DNA of 64,000 bases from Pascua guehoae (taxonomy: Eukaryota; Basidiomycota; Tremellomycetes; Trichosporonales; Trichosporonaceae), in assembly GCA_001600415.1 (NCBI GenBank), contig BCJX01000011.1, positions 488,962-552,961 on the forward strand. The letters run 5' to 3'. Below the pieces are notes generated by a model. It was not told where the DNA came from and ran no database searches. It saw only the letters and a list, made by a program, of their open reading frames with translations. This document shows positions 35,245 through 45,003 of the stretch, piece after piece; the first letter of the stretch is position 1, and each line of letters begins with the position of its first letter. A program made the translations under genes and the position numbers.

Positions 35245-36984
35245 TTAATTAAAGTGACCCGTAGCGAGGGCAAACGTGATACGGTCGAGGAGCATCTTGA
35301 CACAGCCCGTAAGACCAGTCGACGGCGGCGGCATCTCCTGAGTGTTGGAGAAGGTCTGTACCACGTCCATTGCGTCGTCGAAACGGCCCGTCGTCTCAAA
35401 CAGGAGGGGAAGCGCGCGGAAATGGTAGAGCATGTCCTCGCCCTCGTCGTAGGTGGCAAAGAGCTCGCAGACACATGTGGCAAGGAGTGCAGCGTGCTTT
35501 GGGTTGCATGGGCCCGTACTAGGCTTTTCCGTCAGCTGCAGCTGCGTCTTTGTGGGAAAAAAAAAAAAGTAGGTGCTCTTACAAGATCGAAAGTGGTGTG
35601 GCGAAGGAAGCATTGGCAGTCGGGGTTATGCGCGCGTCGCGACGCGCGAATGGCCGTGTCGATCACGGCAGCAATCTGAGCATCAGTCAGTGTACTGTAG
35701 GATCGCCGACCGATGTTTTTTTTTTTTTCAAACGATGGACTCGACTTACAGCCGGGTCCTCCCTTTTACCGACACGCCGCGTGTAGTGCTGGGGGTCGTA
35801 GACAAACGCAGTGTTGATTTCGGAAAAGACAATGGCCGTGAACCAGTGCTCCTTGAAGAAGAACGGGAGGAGAATGATGGGATAGTCGACAATGTCCTTC
35901 TGGAGACCTTGTCAGTCATGTGACCCACATGCCTACAGTACATTCTACGCACACCCTCTTGGCCTGCTGCGGCCACGGCCGCGCGGACCGAGTCGCGAGT
36001 GATGCCCGGGGCGGCGCGGAGGGTCTCATAGTAGCGCTGGTCGAGAATGAGGCCGTCAAAGGCCGGCAGCGTATCGCAGCGCACGCGCATGTATGCGCCC
36101 ACGACAGACGGCGAGAGGGGCTGCTCCTTGTTTTCCACGTCGTACATGGTCTTGATTTGGCGCCAGCGCGGACGCTTGACATTCTTGAGCGGGGCCAGAG
36201 CGCTCCACAGGCGCCCCTCGTCGTGCAGGAGCTTGTCGACGCAGAGCTGTTGGATCTTCTGAGAGTGTCAGCGCGACGTGGGGTAGGTGCTGGTGCTGGT
36301 GCTGGTGCTGGTGTAGGTGCTGGTGCTGGTGCTGGTGCTGGTGCTGGTGCTGGTGCTGGTGCTGGTGCTGGTGCTGGTGCTGGTGCTGGTGCTGGTGCTG
36401 GTGCAGGTGCAGGTGCGCGTGCAGGTGCGGGTGCAATGAACAACAACTCACGTTGAGCGGACGAAAAACGTCGGCGAGCTTGTCATACACAGTGTTAAAG
36501 CAGTACGCCTCGCACCCCTCGTGTGCATGTTTCGGCTGGACTGTCCCATCGTCGGGAATCTCCTGGACGGCGCCGGCATCGACACTGGCGCCGATCCAGC
36601 GACTGTCGACAATCTTGCCCTTGCCCTTGAGTTGGGGCTTGGTCGACAGCTCGAGCATGCCCGACAGGTCGTGCAGCTCGTCACGCAGGGGAATGACCAG
36701 GTAGTCGTCCTTGGCCATGGCGGTAATGTTGGCGGCGTTGGGCAGCTCGAGCTCGCATACTGTGCCCCCGTTGGTCTGGGTGGTCAGCACTCGCACATGT
36801 TAGGTACAGGTGGGTCGGCAGGTCGTGACTGCTAGCTCGAGCCCGACTGTGGCAGTCGACTTCGGGTCGCGCCTGTACCATGGGCCAGCCACTCACTGTA
36901 ATCTTGTCGACGACCTTTGCGAGCGCGTCGGGAACGAACGACGACGGGAGGACGATGTAAAACTTTTCCCCGGTGAACAGATAC
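35245..36984 (-). CDS. Ulp1/C48-like cysteine protease (5' end unresolved)
   Basis: Phase-consistent minus-strand exons: 36984-36897, 36775-36452, 36258-35953, 35899-35750, 35675-35583 and 35547-35245. The core IILLPFFFKEHWFTAIVFSE...FVYDP gives the His-Trp and Asp expected in a C48 (SUMO/NEDD8 protease) fold, and GPCNPKHAALLATCVCELF further on could supply the catalytic Cys. The usual Q-x-N-x2-DCG context is not preserved, so activity is uncertain. Upstream sequence (KFYIVLPSSFVPDALAKVVDKIT) continues the fold, and at least one more exon is needed because no in-frame ATG remains; a frame ending in HFKQSRFYNYIW (to about 37130) can be joined through GTGCAG. A TATA-like ATATAAAG lies on the minus strand near 37378-37386. 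Three acceptors for the last exon are in the same frame. Confidence 0.6.
36287..36416. repeat. Hexanucleotide (GGTGCT)n array in an intron
   Basis: About twenty near-perfect GGTGCT units with a GTGTAG interruption near the start, ending in GGTGCA/GGTGCG variants. It occupies most of the 193-nt intron 36259-36451 of the C48-like gene. On the sense strand it reads (AGCACC)n. Confidence 0.95.
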
Positions 36985-37139
36985 CTGGCGATGGTGAGCA
37001 GACCCGAGGTACCAATAACTCCCGGCCCGACACCTCGTCTAATAACCTCTGTCCTTTCGGCATAGCCACAGACGAACTGCACCAGATATAGTTATAGAAA
37101 CGACTCTGTTTAAAGTGCGCCACAGTCGGCCACACTGGG

Positions 37140-39178
37140 AAGGACCGCAACGATGGGATCGGCCCCTTGCGATTGCCCGATGGGTCCGTCTTGGTGAGGG
37201 AACTGGGATGGATGGTCCACTGGTGGACTTGTGGGGTGGTACGACTCACATGTTGGATATGACAGCGGGGCTGTGCGTGACAGAGATGCGCGTAGCCCAA
37301 GGGAAGAGGGGGGGGGAGTAAGTCTGGACTCGAGATGTAGACGAGGATGGAAGGAAATGGCAAGCGAGACAGAGCTTGGCTTTATATGCCCTGCGATGTG
37401 AGTAACAAACGCCCCATAGCAACCGCCTGACGAGCATACCGGTTCCCCATACCAGCGACTCCAGACCAACCTCCCCATACGAGCACACACGAAAGCTTCC
37501 GAACCAAGACAATGACATGAATGCCAAACATGTGTGCGCGAGGGGTAAACGCCAAAAGGACAGCCATACAGACCCAGAAACGTGCACGACAATGTTGACG
37601 TCCTTCTCAAGAACCACAAGACTGAATCCCCAAGAAGCCAAAGGGGGTGCTCACTGCCAGCGACGGATGTGAGTGCTAGAGACACCATGGTTAGGACGCT
37701 CGCCAGTGTTCAGGTCATGTTGCGGGAGTGTTTGCGTCTGTGAGTAGAGCAACGCAGCGTCCCAAGGGGTTTGGCTGCTGTCGGTGCCTCTGGTCGTGAG
37801 ACTGCCACTCTGCGCACGGGCGCTTGCGAGGCTGCGCTCTGAGATTCTCTGGATCAATGCTGTTACACAAACAAGTGGGAACAGTGGGACGAATGGCACT
37901 TCCTGCCTGTTCTATGATTGCTTCTCACGGCCACGTCATGCAGTGAGAGCGCCCGAGCTGTGTGACAGCCTCACAACGTTCCGGACCTGTATTGTCCACC
38001 ATGGTTGGGTGCGAGGGAGAGAAGCACGTGTGGTCCGTGCCGTGTGTACCTGTTCGAAGAATGATCATGGGGCAGTGGTGTCATAGATGCTCTGTGTGTG
38101 TGTGTGTGTGTGTGCTACAACGTAGAACCCCCAACACACGAAAGCTGGTTGACGTCAATTGTCGACGTGTTGACGATTGGTTTGTGTGCAGCACGAGAAG
38201 CACGAGCGATCCGTGCCACAAGCACATGTCAGGAAGGGGGTCGTATGGCATGTGACAGAGGGGGGTGTGTGAGTGTGTGCTTGTGCGTCGCATGTGGGCG
38301 TTTTCGATATGTGGTGGGCAGTGTGACCCTGCCCGCCGAGGCCGTGTCTTGCAGACAGAAGGATGCTGCTCCGAGGCAAAGGTGTCAGTGACGTCTTGCC
38401 ATGTCCCCAATTCGTGGTGCGTTTGGTGTAGTAGGTCGTCTGTACGTGATGGGGATCAGTCTAGTCAGTTGACGTGCAGTCCCCATGAATGTTGTCCTGC
38501 ACGAATGAGAAGTGGACAGACAGCAGACAGACAGGTGCCGTCATGCAGTTGCGAGGAGAAGGCGTTTGAGACGTCCTCAACATCCCCACGGCTAGCAGCG
38601 TCGTGGGAGTGGCGTTGAGGATGCGATCGTGTGCGCTGTCTGGACCCGCCCGTTGCATGCTGTCAGTTGATGAATGGCCAAAAGCGGACAAGACGCATGT
38701 TGTAGAGGTCAGTGCACATTTGTGACGTTTGTTGATTGCCTGGTCAAGTTGGGGTACCTCGAGGGCTGAGCGGCCATGAGCGGGGCACCGTCAGGGGAGT
38801 CGTCCCCGATGTCCGAGCGGCGTTATGCTCCAGGGTACAAACGCCGTCAGAGGCGTCCCCACACATGCGTCATCGTTGACGAGGGTAGGTAATAGGCTGA
38901 CGGTCAGTTCCGAGGCTTCTAACTGGTTAGTCGGCCGCCCCGCGACTGGCCGGCGCCGGCGCCGAGTGCATCCGGGGGGGTTCTTGGCACACCGCGGTGG
39001 ATGGCACCTTGCAGCTCGCCCACTCGCCTCCGTGCTTGAGGTCGCCGGGGGGCGCCGTGTGCGCCAAATGCTATTGATATGTATTCATCCATCATGCTTT
39101 GCTGCTGCTGCTGCTGCTGCCGCCCGCATTGCTGCCTGCTATGCTTCTGATCGAAGAGGTCCGTCGGGTCCGTCGTAT
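37140..39178. other. Intergenic region, about 2 kb
   Basis: Upstream of the C48-like gene and downstream of the RTC3-like gene. It includes a possible unresolved first exon of the C48-like gene, a TATA-like site near 37380, a (GT)n microsatellite (38093-38114) and a CTG run near 39102-39120. No other gene recognised. Confidence 0.45.
38093..38114. repeat. (TG)n microsatellite
   Basis: Eleven uninterrupted TG dinucleotides in an intergenic region. Confidence 0.95.
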
Positions 39179-39829
39179 TTAACGGCGCTGAGTGCCGGGG
39201 AAGACGTCGCCGGCGCCGCCGCGGGCCATGTTCATCTCGGGGCCGGTGAGCTTGAAGTTATGACGCTGTGCCCTGCCGTTCTGGAGGATGATGACCATGG
39301 CAGCCCTAGGCGTTAGTGGGGTGCGGGATGTGGTGTGTGGGATAATACGGAATGTGGGTGTGGGAAGATGGTCGGATTCAGGCGTGGTTGACGCTCAACA
39401 CTCACTCGATCGACTTGTCCTTGACCTTCTTGTCATCGCTGAAGAAGGCAGTCTCCATGTCCTGCTTGGAGATGGGCTCGAGACGGCCAGTGACGCCACC
39501 GACTGCCGACTTGTACTGAGCATGTTAGCGATGCGGTTATTGGCGGAATGGCATGTGTGGGCCAAGCCGGCGTCGTGCCAAGGACCGAAGTCGACAAGGC
39601 GCCGCTCCGGTCCGGCTGCTGCCGCCCCGACTCGTCACGGCATCCATCCACGTCTTTGGCCGATACTCACAATGTGGAAGTTGCCAACAAAGCGGGCGAG
39701 GGCAATGTCCTTGCCGCCCTCGGGCTGTGCCTTCCACTGCTTGTACTCGTCCTCGTCCTCGACGAAGACGAGGTACTCGTCCGCGTACTGGTCGGGCTTG
39801 TAGATGACAGCGAGAGCCTCGTTGGACAT
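39179..39829 (-). CDS. RTC3-like protein with SBDS N-terminal (FYSH) domain
   Basis: Exons 39829-39671, 39515-39406 and 39305-39179 join in consistent phase to give 131 aa. Nearly the whole protein is one SBDS-N/FYSH-type domain: VIYKPDQYADEYLVFVED, then ALARFVGNFHIVYKSAVGGVTGRLEPISKQD, and KSIEAAMVMILQNGRA, which resembles the IDLILRNGK helix of yeast Rtc3 (Yhr087w). Full SBDS/Sdo1 ribosome-maturation proteins are about 250 aa, so this is the short single-domain form. Rtc3 is linked to RNA metabolism and stress in yeast; an equivalent role is inferred. A TATA-like ATATAAG lies about 120 nt upstream, with a CCCC stretch next to it. Confidence 0.85.
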
Positions 39830-39947
39830 AGTGTTGAAAGTACGGTGGTAGGTTGGGTGTTGGGTGTAGTTGAAAAAAGAGTTCTAGTTGGGTGGATGCG
39901 TTGGTGGGGATAGAGAGAAAGGACGACGATGGGAGACAAGAGTCTGA

Positions 39948-39957
39948 CTTATATGGG
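39948..39957 (-). promoter_or_regulatory. TATA-like element of the RTC3-like gene
   Basis: The minus strand reads CCCATATAAG about 120 nt upstream of the ATG at 39829, directly next to a CTCCCC stretch that could serve as a stress-response-like element. Confidence 0.4.
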
Positions 39958-40180
39958 GAGCGGCTGATGACGGCGGCGGTCAGCTGGCAGCTGGGAGAGT
40001 GCGGGGCAAGCCACAAGAGTACGAGTGTCATGGAATTGGTTGGTTGGTCCATGGTTTCTTGGCCGGGCGCTCGCTGCGAGTTACCTCATGGCATGACGTC
40101 AAAGGCGCACTACCCACCCACCCCGGATCCGAGATCTGGCTAGTGAATGGCGCGTGTGGCACCACCATCCGGTTGGCGAA

Positions 40181-40214
40181 GAATGCATTCCATTATGATC
40201 ACTACGGAAGTAAA
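40181..40214. repeat. 34-bp dispersed repeat, copy 1
   Basis: Matches 58646-58679 at 32 of 34 positions, same orientation; the final 19 bases (TGATCACTACGGAAGTAAA) are identical. Sequence outside the 34 bp does not match. Confidence 0.8.
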
Positions 40215-40237
40215 TTCCTCTGAAGGAGCCTTGGCTA

Positions 40238-40249
40238 GATCACGTGATC
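40238..40249. promoter_or_regulatory. GATCACGTGATC palindrome (E-box)
   Basis: A perfect 12-bp palindrome containing ATCACGTGAT, a sequence bound by bHLH factors such as SREBP or Cbf1-type proteins. It lies about 410 bp upstream of the RTC3-like start and 1.23 kb upstream of the HMG-CoA synthase start. Sterol control of the synthase through an SREBP would make sense but the distance is large for a yeast promoter. Confidence 0.35.
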
Positions 40250-41481
40250 GGATCGGTTTGGGAGTTTGGGTATCAGGTTGGACAAGGTACCAACGGCGCG
40301 CCTACAGATGACGTATGTAAAAGTAGAGGTATACAGGCCTAAGAATGGCCAGACCTAACACGCCTACCCAGTCGCCATCAAATCTATTCGATACCCCCAT
40401 CTACCTATCTCTGGTGGCCATTACAGTATTACGTGTCGTGCCATCGTGCCATGCTCCCCAGAGGCCAGAGGCGTTTCTGAGTTTTCAGAGTGATCGCCCC
40501 TTTTCATTGGTGGCGAGCGGCGAGCCCCTTCCCCTCGCTTTCTCACTTGTCGGCAAAAAAACTCGAACCAAACCCTGTCAATCTCCCCAGCCCAAGCCAG
40601 TCTCAAGCACGTTTCCCGCTTTCGCCGCGTCGCCGCGTCCCGATTTTGAGCGCCGTTATTTGTTGTCGCGCACGCACCACGCGTTTCTCGTACGACTTTT
40701 TCCACTGCAAAAAAAAAAAAAAAAAGTTGCGACAACCCTGGAAATCCACCCATCTCCATCCCTTCCCTCGGCCCGCGTGCCTCTCTGGCGACATTTGTAT
40801 ATCGTGCCGCCCCCTATCACCCCGTCTTGTGCCCTCTATCACCCGGCGCCCACGCTGCACCACCCCTGAGAGCGCAGAAGCAGGCTGGGTTGTAATACCG
40901 TCCCACAAGGGGGGAATAGGGCCAGAAGGGGACAGGGCAATCTTCCGGGCCCAGAGAGGGAAACGGCGCGCACGCCAACGCGTGTGTCCCCAAAAGTTGA
41001 GCACGACCAAAGCATCAGGCAAAGGTCATCGTCCGTCGTACGGTGCAGTGCGACACGTATCTGCAATCGTACGAACAAAGTTGCAACGGGTCGGGCTACA
41101 GCGGGTGACCCTACGGACGGCAAGCGCGGCGCGGCGAACACGGCCAGGCGCGCGTGGCGTCCCTTGTATCGTATCACGCTCCATCTAATCCTCTGCCAGC
41201 GCCTGCCTGCCTGCCTGGCTGCCAGTCTCGTCCGACGCCAGCGCACCACACCACACGTCCTTATTGTTTTCCGGTCGTAGGCACCATAGCACCATTTCTT
41301 ATAGCTACCAGTCTCACGACCGCCGCATTCCTCTTTCTTACTCACACCCTCCTCTCTTCGCCTTCGCTCGCCCATTCGTGTGCACCGTCGCCCTCTTTGT
41401 CCATTGCCTTCTTTAGCCCCTTCGTTGTCGTCGCCCTCTCTCCCCCTCGCCCGCACTCCCNCCCGCCCCCCATCGTCCACC

Positions 41482-43432
41482 ATGCTCGCCTTTGACATCC
41501 CCGCCCGCCCCAGCAATGTCGGCATCAAGGCCATCGAGATGTACTTCCCCAAGCGCTGCATCTCCGAGGACGACCTCGAGGAGTTTGACGGCGTGTCCAA
41601 GGGCAAGTACACCATTGGCCTGGGCCAGAAGTACATGGCCTTCACCGACGACACGTACGTACACGGTTATGAACGAGGACCGGCCGAGCTGTGGCCTTGC
41701 TCCAGCGAGGGGCGAGCAGCGAGCAGCGCGGCCGGTGCACGTATTTACGCAGCTGTGCAAATGTGCTGACTGGCAGCGAGGACATCAACTCGGTCGCTCT
41801 GACCGGTGAGTGCGAGAGCGCATTAGGATGCGTGCCACGAGTTGCGTTACTGACCCCGCCTTAGTCGTCTCGTCGTTGCTGGAAAAGTACAACATTGACC
41901 CCAAGTCGATTGGCCGCCTCGATGTCGGCACCGAGACGATCATTGACAAGTCCAAGTCGACCAAGACGCTCCTCATGGACCTGTTTGCCGAGCACGGCAA
42001 CCACGACATTGAGGGCATCGACTCGAAGAACGCGTGCTACGGCTCGACCGCCGCCCTCTTCAACACGATCAACTGGATCCAGTCCGAGTCGTGGGACGGC
42101 CGCAACGCCATTGTCATGTGCGGTGACATTGCCATCTACAAGGAGGGTGGTGCCCGCCCCGTCGGCGGCATGGGTGCTTGCGCCATGCTCATTGGCCCCG
42201 ACGCCCCTCTTGTCCTTGAGCGTGAGTGACTTGGGGACAGAGTGCTGGAAGAGACATGTTACTGATATGACAGCCGTCCACGGTACCTACATTGCCAACA
42301 CCTGGGACTTTTACAAGCCCGACCTGTCGGCGGAGTACGTGAGTGTCAATTGGCGAGGTAGAGTGCAGCATGTTGGACTGGAGCGTTATTTGCCCAACCC
42401 AACTGTGTACAGTGGGCAAATCGCCGACACGTCGTTATCGTGCCATGACCTTGGGGGTGTGATCTGTAACCCCCTGTGATCGGTGTGATCCGTGTGTTGG
42501 AGGCTTGGCAGCCTGTTTCGGGCTACATACGCCGCCTCAAAAGTATCCTTATTTCTCGGCAAACCTTTACGCCTCGTGCTCGTTAATATTCCCGGCGGAC
42601 CGTGCTGACGCCACTCCAGCCCACTGTCGACGGCCCCTGGACCATTGCGGCCTACCTCGGTGCGCTTGACAACGCGTACTCGACGTACCTTGACAAGGCG
42701 AACGCGTCGCGTGCGCGTGCGGCCAAGAAGGCGGCGCTTGCCAAGGGAGCAAACGGTGTCGCCAACGGTGTTGCCAACGGCCACGCCGAGGAGAAGGAGG
42801 GCCTGAACCAGTTTGACTATGTGTGCCTGCACTCGCCATACGGCAAGCTCGTGCAGAAGGGCCACGCGCGCCTGTTCTACAACGACTACCTGCGCAACCC
42901 ATCGCACGCGTCGTTTGCCAACATTCCCGCGACGATCAAGGGTCTCGACAAGACCAAGACGTACACGGACAAGTCTGTCGAGAAGACGTTTATTGCCCAC
43001 GCCGCCGAGCACTACAAGGCGTCGGTCGTCCCCGGATCCGACTGCGTCAAGCGCTGCGGTAACATGTACACTGCATCGCTGTACGGTGCATTTGCGTCGC
43101 TCGTCGCCAACGTTCCCTCTGCCGACTTCCAGGGCAAGCGCATCGGCATGTACGCGTTCGGCTCTGGCTGCGCCGCGTCCTTCTTTGCCGTCCGCGTCGC
43201 GGGCTCGACCGAGGACATTCGCCAAAAGCTCAACCTCACCAAGCGCCTCGAGGCCATGCAGGTCGTCCCCTGCCAGACATATGTCGACGCCCTCAAGACG
43301 CGCGAGGACAACCACAACGCCGTCGAGTACAAGCCCCAGGGATCCCTCGACAACATCTGGCCCGGCGCATACTACCTCGACCAGGTCGACCACCTCTACC
43401 GCCGCTTCTACAAGAAGAAGCCCGTCGCGTAA
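41482..43432 (+). CDS. ERG13: Hydroxymethylglutaryl-CoA synthase
   Basis: Exons 41482-41654, 41777-41805, 41865-42221, 42274-42338 and 42620-43432 give 478 aa, normal for eukaryotic HMG-CoA synthase. It condenses acetyl-CoA with acetoacetyl-CoA to HMG-CoA, the step before HMG-CoA reductase in mevalonate and ergosterol synthesis, in the cytosol. Visible catalytic positions: Glu91 ([11 protein letters not shown]), the acyl-enzyme Cys125 ([15 protein letters not shown]) and His279 ([12 protein letters not shown]). Exon 2 is a 29-nt microexon. An Ala/Lys/Gly/Asn-rich insert (about 236-268, with [13 protein letters not shown]) sits just before the His segment and is longer than the loop usually found there. 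The final intron is 281 nt, much longer than the others. One ambiguous base (41461) lies just upstream of the start. Confidence 0.97.
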
Positions 43433-44768
43433 AAAAATGGCTAATTTAATCGGGCCAGGATATCGAGGCTAGACGACACCACCCAACCACCACCATTACC
43501 ACACTGTACTTCATTATTAGACACGCATCTATTGTCTACGTATACCCACACACAGGTCGCTAGGTTGATTGCGCATGCAAGCGATTGGCATAGAGCGAGG
43601 CGCGGCTAGGCAGGTGTTGCACGGTATTGATCTCCGCTCCTGACTCACCGAGGACAGTTGTATCCAGAGACAGTGAGATTGAGCGCTGGATCAGCATTGT
43701 GGTGCCCAGGAACGATGCGCGACACGCCTCTGGCCTGATCGGATGAGGCCCGCAGCTCTCTGATCTGACCTAACCCAAGCACACAACTGACGACGGCAGC
43801 TCTGTACCTTGCAGCACAGAACGTCCTCCCCAGCCACATCTGAAGTCGCCGTCGATAATCACAAGCATGGCATGGACAGTGGCGACCGGTTCCAGAGTTG
43901 TCGCTCGGCCGAGAGCACAGTGATAACAGACTGAGGCGCACGCACATCGGACGCCGGCGGACAGTTGTTGCCGTGCAATCCGTCTCATCCAACGAGTAGT
44001 ATCCACGCCGACTAGCTATAGAACGCCACTGGAAGCTACACACCCAGCAGCGCAGCAGCAGCGTATATGCCTGGGGCTCCCAGAAGTGTCTCGAAACGGC
44101 GCCGTATACGATCCTCGAGGTTGTCCTGTCCGTGCACGTGTTGGGGTATGTGCAGCCTGAGCCTGCTGACTGCTGAGCACGCTGAGCCTGGTGAGCACGC
44201 TGGGCACGCTGAGCCTGGTGAGCACGCTGGGCACGCTGAGCCTGGTGAGCAATGGAGCAAGCTGAGCATGCCGATATGGATCTGCATGTCTGTACCCACC
44301 AAGTTGCATCAAGGTCGGTCCTTGATGCACTCTGCTCGACGTGCACGCCAAACCGTCACAAACCACCTGTACGGTATCGTCTCTGCTGGGGCAGACGGCC
44401 TACTGGCTGAACGATTGATTGATGGTGAATTGCTTCCGCGACGCGTCTGTCCGCGCGCCCCTCCCTGTCCCCCCCCCTTCCCCTTTGCCCTGCCCTGGCC
44501 TTGGCCCCTTGTCTAAGACTGTCAAGGTCACGCGCGTCCACCACCACCACAAACACCACCACCGACCAACACCAACACCACCGCGGCGTCCATCTCCCTC
44601 CTTGGACACCAACACCTTCCTCCCTGCCACTATCGACCCCAGTACCAGCATCACACACGACCAAGACGCGCCGTACGCCTCAACCCACCACACCCACCCT
44701 CGACCGTCCTCGACCCCACTCCGGTCTCGCCCCCCCCTCGCCTCTCGACAGGTCCTACGGCCCCTACA
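43433..44768. other. Intergenic region, 1.3 kb
   Basis: Between HMG-CoA synthase and the next plus-strand gene. It contains a 27-nt minisatellite (44181-44250); the last 300 nt are C-rich and probably leader of the gene at 44769. No other gene recognised. Confidence 0.5.
44181..44250. repeat. 27-nt minisatellite
   Basis: Two full copies and one partial copy of a 27-nt unit beginning gctgagcctggtgagcacgc. Flanking sequence has further degenerate GAGCA-type units. Confidence 0.85.
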
Positions 44769-44926
44769 ATGTCCGCACCAACGACACCCGACGCCAAGCG
44801 GCAGCAGCGCGGCGGCGACGTGCTCGAGAGCACCGCCGAGCACTATGCGCGCATGCACGGGATCCCCGACGATGTGTTGGCGGGGCTGCAGAGTGTGGGG
44901 CGAAGGAGTCGGCAGGGTGAGTAAGT

Positions 44927-45003
<77 letters not shown>

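Larger units (their letters stand above)
39830..41481. other. Divergent intergenic region between RTC3-like and HMG-CoA synthase genes
   Basis: 1.65 kb. It holds a 34-bp sequence also found at 58646-58679 (here 40181-40214), a GATCACGTGATC palindrome (40238-40249), a T/A homopolymer region (poly-A of about 17 near 40709-40725), and one undetermined base (n) at 41461. No further gene recognised; the last few hundred bases are C/T-rich and probably 5' leader of the synthase gene. Confidence 0.5.

Noticed and set aside
36056..36450. Long open frames of repeated dipeptides (His-Gln, Ala-Pro, Gly-Ala) on both strands
   Set aside because: They are translations of the GGTGCT hexanucleotide repeat inside an intron, whose flanking exons join in phase; no independent coding signal.
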